This document shows positions 15,678 through 22,147 of a stretch of DNA of 22,147 bases, piece after piece. Under the pieces are notes generated by a model. The model did not search any database, was not told where the DNA came from, and was given only the letters and a program-made list of their open reading frames with translations. A program made the translations under genes and the position numbers. Within the stretch, counting starts at the first letter, position 1, and each line of letters begins with the position of its first letter. This DNA comes from Planctomycetaceae bacterium (GTDB lineage Bacteria; Planctomycetota; Planctomycetia; Pirellulales; Thermoguttaceae). The stretch is taken from assembly GCA_015062085.1 (NCBI GenBank), contig SUVI01000052.1, forward strand, positions 1-22,147, given 5' to 3'.

Positions 15678-15754
15678 ACCTCGAAGTGCGTGATCTGGAA
15701 CGGATGCAGGCAGTATGGAAAATTGCGGGTGAAGAAGAGTGCAAAGGCTTGACG

Positions 15755-16093
15755 ATGAACTGGAACATTCTGTCCCTGATTCCGCTTGCATATGCGATGG
15801 AAACGTTTTTCAATTACGTTTTCATTTGGTGCGGAATGTCCATCATTGCCGGAGCCGTTGCGAAACTTCTTGTGCCGGGCGATGCTCTGCGCGGAACGGC
15901 TGCGTCATTTCTGACTGGTTTCATTTCCATGACCATCAGTGCATTTTTGATGAAATTTTTCTACTTTCAAGTCCTGAAAGCAGAAGAATTCAATCCATTT
16001 CATCCATTTGTGCTCCTGACTGCCATCCTGATCGGAGCCGTTGGAGTATTCATCTGCCGATACTGCAGCTCGATTTTTTCAAAAAAATCCTGA
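15755..16093 (+). CDS. Small integral membrane protein, GlsB/YeaQ/YmgE-like
   Basis: The 112-residue product starts MNWNILSLIPLAYAM. It has three or four predicted membrane helices: FNYVFIWCGMSIIAGAVAKLL, GTAASFLTGFISMTISAFLM and FVLLTAILIGAVGVFICRY. The pattern AGAVAKLLVPGDALRGTAASFLTGFI resembles the Gly-rich YeaQ/YmgE (transglycosylase-associated) family, though this is longer at the C-terminus. The frame is open back to 15605, but that upstream part is made of the 22-bp repeats and does not look like protein. The ribosome-binding site (AAAGG) is weak. A strong terminator follows. Confidence 0.7.
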   Translation: MNWNILSLIPLAYAMETFFNYVFIWCGMSIIAGAVAKLLVPGDALRGTAASFLTGFISMTISAFLMKFFYFQVLKAEEFNPFHPFVLLTAILIGAVGVFICRYCSSIFSKKS

Positions 16094-16104
16094 ATCCAGG
16101 CCCG

Positions 16105-16148
16105 AACGGGAGTGGCGGCTTTTCATGAAGCGTCCATTCCCGTTTTTT
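16105..16148 (+). terminator. Intrinsic terminator of the small membrane protein gene
   Basis: The 11-bp stem AACGGGAGTGG (16105-16115) / CCATTCCCGTT (16134-16144), with one G-T wobble, runs into six T residues. It lies 12 nt after the stop codon. Confidence 0.85.
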
Positions 16149-16218
16149 CTTTCCGGACCGGCTCCGTTCAGACCGCAGAAGGCATCTCGGATGCCGTACT
16201 TGCCGCATTTACGGAGCG

Positions 16219-17859
16219 TCAAAACAGACCGTCCTCCTCTTCTTCCTCTTCCATTTCCCCCTCTTCGTCCAGTTCTTCGTCTTCCGACTCTTCAGCGTCG
16301 AAATTGAACTCATCTTCATCGCTTTCCTCTTCGTCGTCTTCCGCGTCTTCTTCGTCTTCCGCGTCATCTTCGTCTTCCGCGTCATCTTCGTCTTCCGCGT
16401 CAAAGCTGAATCCATCTTCGCCGCTTTCCTCATCGGCATCATCCGATATTCCGCCGAAGATAGAGCCTGCGGAAACGTCCTCGGAATCGTCTTCATCGTC
16501 TTCATCCTCCTCCGCGGTCTTCTCCGGATCCAGAGGAAGCACGATGAAACGAAATCCCAGATCCACGAATTTGCGTGAGGGAGCGTAACTGCTTCGTGCA
16601 GCGGAACGGGCATGGAGGTAACTCGTGTTCCATCCGCCGCCGCGCATGACTTTCAGATTTTTTCCATCAGGACCGGTCTGTCCGATGAATTTTTGGAGTT
16701 CCGCGGCATTTTTCGCGGGAATGAGCGCTTCCTCGTAATCTGCGTAGCCGTCTGCACACCATTCCCAGACATTTCCATGCATGTCGCAGATCCCCCACGC
16801 ATTGGGCTCAAACGACCCCGCAAAAGCTGCGTACTTGAACGGACCGGCGAGCGGGAAGGCCCAGGGATTTTGTTTGTGCAGGTCAAACGACTTCATGAGG
16901 GTCCGATTCTGATTCACTTCACGAAGATTCGCGCAGAGCATCAGATCCGCCAGATCTTTCCCGGAAGAATAGAGTGCCTCGGAACCCGCCCGGCAGGCGT
17001 ACTCCCATTGCGCTTCGGTCGGAAGAAGGACTTGACGGCGGGAGTCTGCCGGCTCTTCGTGCGTCGAGAGTTCCGCATTGAGCCACTCGGTGAATTTCTG
17101 TGCGTCGTACCACGTGATGTTCACGACTGGGAACTTTTTATCCTGCCGGTATCCGACAGAAAGCCAGCTCGCTCCAGGAGTCGGTCCCTCGATGTGCCCG
17201 GTTTCCAGATTTACCCGGTAAGCTCCCTGACCGTCGCGTTCGGCATCCGTTTTGTAGCCGGAAGCCTTCACGAAGCTAGCGAACATTTCAAGCGTGACTT
17301 CCGTCTCAAGGATCCAGAATCCGTGCGGAATGACCGTTTCCATCTGTTTTTCGTCAAGACCGCGTCCCTCTTCTGTCAGCGGACTTCCCATCTGAAACGT
17401 GCCGGCCGGACACCATCGGAAACGGTAGAGGACTCCGTGAAGCGTCAATTCTGCCGTTTCGCCGGCCTGTGTGCCGTTAGATGGGAACGCGACCGGGTTT
17501 TCGCGCGGTTTGCTCACTTCTTCTTCTTCTTCTTCTGAATTGGGGGACGCCGCAGTCTCTTCACCTGTTTCCGCACCGTCTCCAAGCACAGACTCCGCTC
17601 CTGAAGATTCCGGCGCATCGAGAAAGCCGTCTTCCTCATCTTCTTCCTCGCCGGATCCGACGTTCAGACTGTCTTCATCATCGCTGTCGAAATCAAATCC
17701 GCTTTCCGCGTCTTCTGATTCCTCGTCTTCATCAAACTCGAACTCAAAACCGTCTTCGGCCTGTGCGCAGGCGACAGAAACGTGCAAAACTGCCGGGCCT
17801 GCAAGGAGGCCAAAACTCAAAATCACGAAAAACAGGGAATAAAAAAAGTTTTTTTTCAT
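16219..17859 (-). CDS. Secreted FGE-sulfatase (SUMF1)-fold protein with acidic arms, catalytic cysteines absent
   Basis: The 546-residue protein has a signal peptide (MKKNFFYSLFFVILSFGLLAG...ACAQA). An acidic Asp/Glu/Ser arm follows (about 34-120), then an FGE-sulfatase domain (about 135-440), then a second, very acidic arm to the end. The domain shows PAGTFQMGSPLTEEGRG, VNITWYDAQKFTEWLNA, LPTEAQWEYACRAG, WGICDMHGNVWEWCADGY and VMRGGGWNTSYLHARSAAR...LGFRFIVLP. True formylglycine-generating enzymes have copper-binding cysteines in the MCHKSYCYRYRCAAR-like region; here the equivalent reads NTSYLHARSAAR. It is therefore unlikely to make formylglycine. A binding or structural role outside the cytoplasm is more likely. 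The acidic arms may bind calcium or basic surfaces. It starts 69 nt after lutC and may be a separate unit. Confidence 0.9.
   Translation of the reverse strand: MKKNFFYSLFFVILSFGLLAGPAVLHVSVACAQAEDGFEFEFDEDEESEDAESGFDFDSDDEDSLNVGSGEEEDEEDGFLDAPESSGAESVLGDGAETGEETAASPNSEEEEEEVSKPRENPVAFPSNGTQAGETAELTLHGVLYRFRWCPAGTFQMGSPLTEEGRGLDEKQMETVIPHGFWILETEVTLEMFASFVKASGYKTDAERDGQGAYRVNLETGHIEGPTPGASWLSVGYRQDKKFPVVNITWYDAQKFTEWLNAELSTHEEPADSRRQVLLPTEAQWEYACRAGSEALYSSGKDLADLMLCANLREVNQNRTLMKSFDLHKQNPWAFPLAGPFKYAAFAGSFEPNAWGICDMHGNVWEWCADGYADYEEALIPAKNAAELQKFIGQTGPDGKNLKVMRGGGWNTSYLHARSAARSSYAPSRKFVDLGFRFIVLPLDPEKTAEEDEDDEDDSEDVSAGSIFGGISDDADEESGEDGFSFDAEDEDDAEDEDDAEDEEDAEDDEEESDEDEFNFDAEESEDEELDEEGEMEEEEEEDGLF
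16335..16401 (-). repeat. 18-bp tandem repeats encoding the acidic C-terminal arm
   Basis: Four nearly identical units with an 18-bp period (starts at 16335, 16353, 16371 and 16389; core GTCTTCCGCGTC on the plus strand) encode repeated DAEDED/DAEDEE hexapeptides of the FGE-fold protein. Confidence 0.85.
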
Positions 17860-17872
17860 AGGTCAGTCACTT

Positions 17873-17902
17873 TCCGACGAATTAAAGATCCGACGAATTA
17901 AA
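17873..17902. repeat. Two 14-bp direct repeats with 16-bp period between lutC and the FGE-fold gene
   Basis: TCCGACGAATTAAA occurs at 17873-17886 and again at 17889-17902, in the leader region of the FGE-fold gene. The copies are perfect. Confidence 0.85.
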
Positions 17903-17928
17903 AAAAGTTTTGCACAAAAATCTCCGCA

Positions 17929-18639
17929 TTAACGTTTTATTCTGCGAGACACGCTTTCGGCCATCTGGTCCTGAATGAGCAGGACGCAGACCGTTTTGGG
18001 ACCATGGACGCCGAGGACGGAAACACGCTCGATGTCAGCCGTCCGGCTCGGGCCGGTCACCAGAACGTACTCGCCGCGAATTTCAGGATCGGCTGCCGTT
18101 TCTGCGATCGCGTCCCAGGCTGCCTGAAGGTTTTCCCGGAGCTGAGACGTAAACGCGCACATGACGCACGCTGGCGTGAGATAGCAGTTCAGCCGTTCGT
18201 GCGGCGTCCGGTTCAGCATGACGCACGAGCCGGTATCCGCGATGAGGAACTGCGGGAAAAGGAGACTTACGGGGATCTCCGCAAGCCGGTTTTTGTCCGT
18301 CTCACCGTTTTTCTCGCCAAGGTAAAGGCGTTTCTTTCCCTTTCCATGGAAAAATTCCGAGGGGAGCAGCTTCTCCAGAAACGGGTCTTCCGTACTGCTG
18401 AAGGAATCCCAGCCATTTTCTTGTGCGAGCTTCGCCAGGATCCCGCGCGCTTCTTCCGTACTTTCCGCCGCATAAAATTTGCCCGTGAGTGCCGTTAGGG
18501 CGTCTGCGAACGTCTTCTTCATCGTTTCTGCGTCCTTCTGCTTCGATTCAAAAAGCGGAGGCAGTTCCGGAATGGAGGGTTCCGGAACGGGCACCATGGA
18601 ACTGCGGATTTTCTGTAAGATCTGATCCCGACTATTCAT
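17929..18639 (-). CDS. lutC: L-lactate utilization protein LutC (LUD domain)
   Basis: The 236-residue product begins MNSRDQILQKIRSSM and has the LUD-domain pattern: VSLLFPQFLIADTGSCVMLN, a middle Tyr/Cys-containing part, EYVLVTGPSRTADIERVSVLGVHGPKTVCVLLI at the end. This matches LutC/YkgG. LutABC is the non-flavin, iron-sulfur-dependent route that oxidises L-lactate to pyruvate, in the cytosol. Its ATG overlaps the stop codon of lutB by 4 nt (ATGA, 18636-18639), a sign of translational coupling. Confidence 0.93.
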   Translation of the reverse strand: MNSRDQILQKIRSSMVPVPEPSIPELPPLFESKQKDAETMKKTFADALTALTGKFYAAESTEEARGILAKLAQENGWDSFSSTEDPFLEKLLPSEFFHGKGKKRLYLGEKNGETDKNRLAEIPVSLLFPQFLIADTGSCVMLNRTPHERLNCYLTPACVMCAFTSQLRENLQAAWDAIAETAADPEIRGEYVLVTGPSRTADIERVSVLGVHGPKTVCVLLIQDQMAESVSRRIKR

Positions 18640-20072
18640 CTTTCATTCTCGCTCTGAGTGTTTTTCCGATTTTTCTTCCACCATTTCCGGAAAGCCTGAC
18701 CTTTTGGCGTCGGCACCGCCCGGCCTTTTGCCCAGGCTCCGAATTCCAGGATCCGAAGCGGTTTCGGCACGAATCGCGCAAAACGGGTCCCGAGCCGGAT
18801 CAGCCCCATGAAAAACGCGAATCGGCCGGCACGCACATTCATGAAGCTCCACGTACGCCACAGAAGTTTCTGGTAAACGGAATCAGCCGGCGAACCGGGA
18901 GTCCGAGCAGAAATGTTCCGCAGATGAACGAGCTGTTCCGGCAGGTTGATCTTCACGGGGCAGACGTGTGCGCATTTTTCGCAGAGAGACGACGCGAACG
19001 GCAATTTCCCCGCGTTTTGCATGCCGCAGAGATGGGGATTCAGGATCGCGCCGATTGGACCGGGGTAGATCCACCCGTACGCCCACCCGCCGACTCGATG
19101 GTAGACTGGGCAGGAATTCATGCACGCGCCGCACCGGATGCAGTACAGCGTGTTCTGCGTGAACGGATCCTCCAGCACATTCGTCCGTCCGTTGTCGATC
19201 AGGATGACGTACATTTTGCGGCCCGGAGCAGGACCATGGAAAATGTGCGTGTACGTCGTGAGCTTTTGGTCCGTGGCACTGCGGGGAAGGACGCTCAGGA
19301 AGTACGGGAGATACTGGACGGACGGAATGACTTTTTCGATCCCCATCAGCGCGACGTGCACCGGCGGCGTGGAGGTCGAAAGCCCCGCATTTCCCTCATT
19401 TTCGATGACTGTGAACGATCCCGTGTCGGCAAATCCAAAATTGATCCCGGAGACCCCCATGTCCGCAGTCAGAAAATGATTCCGCAGATGCTTGCGTGCG
19501 ATCGCGGTCAGTTCCTCATGGACGGCCGTGAATTTTTCGCCGAGCTTTTCCTCAAAAAGCCGTCCGATCTGTTCTGCCGTCAGGTGCAGCGCAGGGATCA
19601 CGACGTGCGTCGGACGCTGACCGGCCAGCTGGATGATGAATTCGCCCAAGTCGGTCTCGATCGATTCGATCCCGTTGGCGCGAAACGCTTTGTTCAGCTG
19701 AAGTTCCTCGGAGACGAGCGATTTGGACTTCACGACCTTTTTGACGTCATGCTTCTTCGCGATCTCCAGAACGAGCCGATTCGCTTCCTCTGCGTCGGCA
19801 GCCCAGAAGACTTCGACCCCCTTTTTTTGGAGATTCTTCTCGAACTGCACGAGCAGCTGATCCAGATGCTGGACGGAAAAACGTTTGATCGCGTGCGCGT
19901 TTTCCCGCCACTGCTGGAATTCGGGCGTACGTTCCAGCATTTTCGTGTACGCATCATTCGAGCGCCTTGCCGACGCCGCCGTCGCGGGTGACCCGCCGCA
20001 GACGCACAGATCGTGCATCTCTTTTTTCTGGAACGGAAAACCTTCCTGAGGCTGGAGCTTACCGGTACTCAT
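18636..20072 (-). CDS. lutB: L-lactate utilization iron-sulfur protein LutB
   Basis: The 478-residue protein has an N-terminal LUD domain (about 60-310; VVKSKSLVSEELQLN, ADTGSFTVIENEGNAGLST, HVALMGIEKVIPS). Two ferredoxin-type clusters follow: CIRCGACMNSCPVYHRVGG and LCEKCAHVCPVKINLPEQL. A basic C-terminal tail with WWKKNRK closes it. This is the LutB/YkgF layout, whose clusters carry electrons away from lactate together with LutA. The ribosome-binding site AGGA precedes the ATG at 20072. The upstream gap to lutA is unusually long (about 670 nt) because a GxxExxY cassette sits there; one end of the cassette repeat lies only 26 nt before the start codon. Confidence 0.95.
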   Translation of the reverse strand: MSTGKLQPQEGFPFQKKEMHDLCVCGGSPATAASARRSNDAYTKMLERTPEFQQWRENAHAIKRFSVQHLDQLLVQFEKNLQKKGVEVFWAADAEEANRLVLEIAKKHDVKKVVKSKSLVSEELQLNKAFRANGIESIETDLGEFIIQLAGQRPTHVVIPALHLTAEQIGRLFEEKLGEKFTAVHEELTAIARKHLRNHFLTADMGVSGINFGFADTGSFTVIENEGNAGLSTSTPPVHVALMGIEKVIPSVQYLPYFLSVLPRSATDQKLTTYTHIFHGPAPGRKMYVILIDNGRTNVLEDPFTQNTLYCIRCGACMNSCPVYHRVGGWAYGWIYPGPIGAILNPHLCGMQNAGKLPFASSLCEKCAHVCPVKINLPEQLVHLRNISARTPGSPADSVYQKLLWRTWSFMNVRAGRFAFFMGLIRLGTRFARFVPKPLRILEFGAWAKGRAVPTPKGQAFRKWWKKNRKNTQSENER

Positions 20073-20097
20073 CGTCTATCCTGCTTTCATTTATTTT

Positions 20098-20137
20098 ACC
20101 ACTGAATACACAGAATTTACAGAGAAACACAGAAAAG
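20098..20137 (+). repeat. Left inverted repeat of the GxxExxY cassette
   Basis: ACCACTGAATACACAG opens a 40-bp stretch with three ACACAG/TACAGAG-like units spaced about 10 bp apart. The reverse complement of 20677-20713 reads almost the same (ACCACTGAGATCACAG...), so the two form an imperfect inverted pair around the GxxExxY gene. Confidence 0.75.
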
Positions 20138-20197
20138 CTTTGAAAAGCCTCTCCTTTTCTCACTGTGTACCATTCCCACTCGCATAACTTTCTTTTC

Positions 20198-20593
20198 CTA
20201 GCTGACAAATCGGCGGATCTCGACCGGCTGCACATTGAAATTGATCAAAAATCCCAATTTCATATGCGTCGCTTTTAGGTAATTTAAAAGTTGCGCTTTG
20301 TGGCGATCTGTCAATGCTTCGACCGATTTTAATTCCAAAATAATTTTGCCAAAGCAAATAAAATCCGGACGGTAGTATTGATCCAGTTTGTGCCCTTTAT
20401 ACTCCAGCCGCAATTTTGGCTGAGATACAAAGGGAATATTTCTCAATTTCAATTCATATTCCAATGCTTCCTGGTAAACTTCCTCCAGGAAACCACATCC
20501 CAAAACTCGCGATACTTCCATACAGGCACCGCGGATCAGATAACTTTCTTCTGTTAAAATCCAATTCTGGGAAGTGCGTTCTGACTCATTCAT
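20198..20593 (-). CDS. GxxExxY protein (PDDEXK_3-like) inserted in the lut operon
   Basis: The 131-residue protein contains the name-giving motif in GFLEEVYQEALEYEL (GxxExxY) and a nuclease-like core: YRPDFICFGKIILELKS, giving D...ExK of the PD-(D/E)XK fold. HKAQLLNYLKATHMKLGFLINF follows, as is usual for the family. This is a normal full length. Members are common, often in multiple copies per genome, and their role is unknown. The gene runs in the same direction as lutA and lutB but has no link to lactate. It is flanked by inverted ACCACTGA...ACACAG repeats and its surroundings are more AT-rich than the neighbouring genes, which suggests a recently inserted cassette. The ribosome-binding site (GATGGA) is modest. 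Confidence 0.92.
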   Translation of the reverse strand: MNESERTSQNWILTEESYLIRGACMEVSRVLGCGFLEEVYQEALEYELKLRNIPFVSQPKLRLEYKGHKLDQYYRPDFICFGKIILELKSVEALTDRHKAQLLNYLKATHMKLGFLINFNVQPVEIRRFVS

Positions 20594-20676
20594 ACAAAAT
20601 CCATCTTATTTCCATTTATTTTATCATCTTCCACATCAAACTGCCGGGATGAGCTGCATTCTGCACATCCTCATTT

Positions 20677-20713
20677 CAGTGTTTTCTGTGCATTTTCTGT
20701 GATCTCAGTGGTG
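20677..20713 (-). repeat. Right inverted repeat of the GxxExxY cassette
   Basis: On the minus strand this reads TCACCACTGAGATCACAG and continues with two more CACAGAAAA/ACACTG-like units. It mirrors the left copy at 20098-20137 and ends 28 nt before the lutA stop codon. Confidence 0.75.
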
Positions 20714-20741
20714 AATTTCTCTCGGAATTGTGAAATTACGC

Positions 20742-21515
20742 CTACCGGCAGTTGAGGATCTCAGCGATGTGCATGGGACGGATCTTTTTCTTTTGGGGAT
20801 CGAGTTGGAGGATGCCTCCGATGTGCATGAGGCAGCTGGTGTCGATGGAAGCGACGACGGAGGCGCCGGTCGAGGCGATATTTTCGCACTTGGCGCGGCC
20901 CATGTCGAGAGAAAGGTTGGGGAATTTGACACTGAACGTCCCGCCGAAGCCGCAGCAGTCTTCCATGTGCGGGAGTTCGACATACTCCAGGCCGCGGACA
21001 TTTTTCAGCAATTTGACGGGCTGGTCGGTGATCCCGAGTTCACGCCGGCCATGGCAGCCGATGTGAAGGGTGACTTTCTGCGGAAAGCGTGCGCCCAGCT
21101 CGGTGACGCCGAGGACATTCACGAGGAATTCGGTAAGTTCTACGACTCGTTTTCCCACGCCGGTGATCTCCGGGTCATCGGGGAAGAGGTGCTCGAAAAA
21201 CACGCGGCACATGGCCGTGCAGGAACCGGACGGACAGATGATCCAATCATACGCGGCGAACGTTTTCGCGAAGACACGCACGACTTTACGAGCCTCGTCC
21301 CACGCGCCGGAATTAAACGCAGGCTGACCGCAGCAGGTCTGACCGGACGGAAAATAGATCTGGATCCCGAGCCGTTCCAAGATCTCCACCATTGAGACCG
21401 CGGCATGAGGATAAAACTGGTCGATATAGCACGGCACGAAAATCGCCGTTTTGTCCGTCGGACGGTACACCGGGTACTGCCAGACGGGAGGAGCTGACTG
21501 AATGCGCTGGATCAT
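20742..21515 (-). CDS. lutA: L-lactate utilization protein LutA (cysteine-rich CCG domains)
   Basis: The 257-residue protein has the two CCG-type cysteine-rich domains of LutA/YkgE: FVPCYIDQFYP with TCCGQPAFNSG in the first half, and IGCHGRRELG with DCCGFGGTFSVKFP in the second. It probably binds an iron-sulfur cluster and takes part in lactate oxidation with LutB and LutC. About 20 extra residues (MIQRIQSAPPVWQYPVYRPT) precede the usual start of the fold; no internal Met gives a better start. It is the first gene of the lut operon, with a promoter at 21598-21571. Confidence 0.94.
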   Translation of the reverse strand: MIQRIQSAPPVWQYPVYRPTDKTAIFVPCYIDQFYPHAAVSMVEILERLGIQIYFPSGQTCCGQPAFNSGAWDEARKVVRVFAKTFAAYDWIICPSGSCTAMCRVFFEHLFPDDPEITGVGKRVVELTEFLVNVLGVTELGARFPQKVTLHIGCHGRRELGITDQPVKLLKNVRGLEYVELPHMEDCCGFGGTFSVKFPNLSLDMGRAKCENIASTGASVVASIDTSCLMHIGGILQLDPQKKKIRPMHIAEILNCR

Positions 21516-21570
21516 GGGCTTTGGAAATTTTGAATTTTCTAGGATCGGATCCTGACAAAGTATTTCCCTT

Positions 21571-21598
21571 ATTTTACACTGGAGATTTGAAATTTCAA
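21571..21598 (-). promoter_or_regulatory. Promoter of the lut operon with an overlapping palindrome
   Basis: On the minus strand TTGAAA (21598-21593) and TAAAAT (21576-21571) are separated by 16 nt, giving a leader of about 49 nt before lutA. The perfect 12-bp palindrome TTGAAATTTCAA (21587-21598) covers the -35 box and could be an operator. Confidence 0.65.
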
Positions 21599-21691
21599 GA
21601 AGATTCCTCCTGAATGGAAAATTTTTGACGAAATTTCAGAAAAAAAGGACGGTTGAGAGGAATTTTGCGCTCTTTGCCGAAAATTTCCGAG

Positions 21692-21697
21692 TATAAT
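21692..21697 (+). promoter_or_regulatory. Likely -10 box of the gene at the right edge
   Basis: A perfect TATAAT lies 53 nt before the ATG at 21751. No -35 hexamer sits at normal spacing; TTGCGC at 21665 is 21 nt away. The promoter may need an activator. Confidence 0.5.
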
Positions 21698-21750
21698 GAA
21701 ACACAGAATTGGAAATTTTGCTGAAAGCCAAATAAAAAGGAGAAAGGGAA

Positions 21751-22147
21751 ATGTCTCAGATCGTGAAACTTGCGTGCGCTTTGCTCTTTTCCGGAGCTTC
21801 AGCGGTCTGCGGAGCAGATGGAGAGCTTAAGGCGGAAATCGCCGCGGAAACGGAGCTGGTCCTCGAAACCGAAATCACCGCGGAGGCGGAGAATGGCGTG
21901 ACGTGGGGGAACATCGAAACAGAGGTCGTTGAGACGCTTTTGGCCTTGGAAAAGGAACTGAATGCGTGGGAGGCGGAAGTCTGGGAGAGCGGGCCGAGAA
22001 CTACGCCGGAATGGTGCCGAGCGGCTCTGCTTTCGTTCATGGCGGGGAAAGACGAACGCGCGGTCACGGCTCTCGAAAAAATTCTGGAAGATAAAAGCGT
22101 CCCCGCATGGCGGTTCACAAGCGAAGCGGCCGGTCTCATCGCAAGAT
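21751..22147 (+). CDS. Secreted protein of unknown function, C-terminus cut by window edge
   Basis: A strong site (AAAGGAGAAAGGGAA) precedes the ATG. The first 132 codons are open to the window end. The product begins MSQIVKLACALLFSGASAVCGADG, a signal peptide. A Glu/Ala-rich stretch follows (GELKAEIAAETELVLETEITAEAEN), then a helical part with WCRAALLSFMAGKDERAVTALEKIL that could be a TPR-like repeat. The fold is not certain from this fragment. It is divergent from the lut operon. Confidence 0.8.
   Translation, partial: MSQIVKLACALLFSGASAVCGADGELKAEIAAETELVLETEITAEAENGVTWGNIETEVVETLLALEKELNAWEAEVWESGPRTTPEWCRAALLSFMAGKDERAVTALEKILEDKSVPAWRFTSEAAGLIAR

Noticed and set aside
15605..15754. N-terminal 50-residue extension of the small membrane protein
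   Set aside because: The segment is composed of the 22-bp repeats plus low-quality sequence, and the membrane protein has a sensible Met at 15755.
16112..16588. Ser-rich plus-strand frame
   Set aside because: It is the antisense of the acidic Asp/Glu arm; poly-Ser arises from the GA-rich codons read backwards.
18489..19991. 500-residue plus-strand frame
   Set aside because: Antisense shadow of lutB, which has unmistakable Fe-S motifs on the other strand.

Overview
The window looks like chromosomal DNA from a planctomycete, probably of the Pirellulales or a gut-associated relative. This is inferred from gene content alone. It carries a BBP2-type (OmpL-like) outer-membrane porin, a tiny lipoprotein with a QTLPSGYYLSDDVQYF-type segment, a secreted formylglycine-enzyme-fold protein with acidic arms, and several secreted proteins with Gram-negative signal peptides. 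No phage, integrase or transposase gene is visible. The only mobile-looking piece is a small GxxExxY gene framed by inverted repeats.

Layout, left half. Positions 1-999 (-) hold the N-terminal 333 codons of the porin. A 479-nt gap with a clear sigma70-type promoter leads into rplU (+), a terminator, tRNA-Pro(GGG) and a second terminator. Positions 2155-5728 (+) form a three-gene operon: a DUF2201-type protein (HExxH plus VWA MIDAS motif), an unrecognised coiled-coil protein with a six-cysteine cluster, and a MoxR-type AAA+ ATPase, closed by a strong terminator. A separate promoter drives an alkaline-phosphatase-superfamily phosphodiesterase (5956-7329). Next comes an FtsK/SpoIIIE DNA translocase with an unusual repeat-rich tail beyond its gamma domain (7449-11042). 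Two tandem paralogues follow that resemble plant DA1 peptidases: cysteine-rich LIM-like modules followed by an HExxH domain and an EEGxCE helix.

Layout, right half. On the minus strand lie hemD, with its own promoter, and a secreted hypothetical protein. Divergent from the latter, on the plus strand, are the small lipoprotein, a short array of 22-bp repeats, and a small membrane protein ended by a good terminator. On the minus strand again are the secreted FGE-fold protein and a lutABC operon for lactate oxidation. The lut operon is transcribed from a promoter near 21571-21598 and reads lutA, GxxExxY gene, lutB, lutC. lutB and lutC overlap by 4 nt, while lutA and lutB are separated by the GxxExxY cassette. 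The window ends inside a secreted protein gene on the plus strand.

The strongest candidates for something little described are the HExxH-VWA / Cys-cluster / MoxR operon, the tandem bacterial DA1-like peptidases (one exported, one apparently cytoplasmic), and the GxxExxY cassette bounded by inverted ACCACTGA...ACACAG repeats inside the lut operon. All functional statements come from motif recognition by eye; no database search was run.
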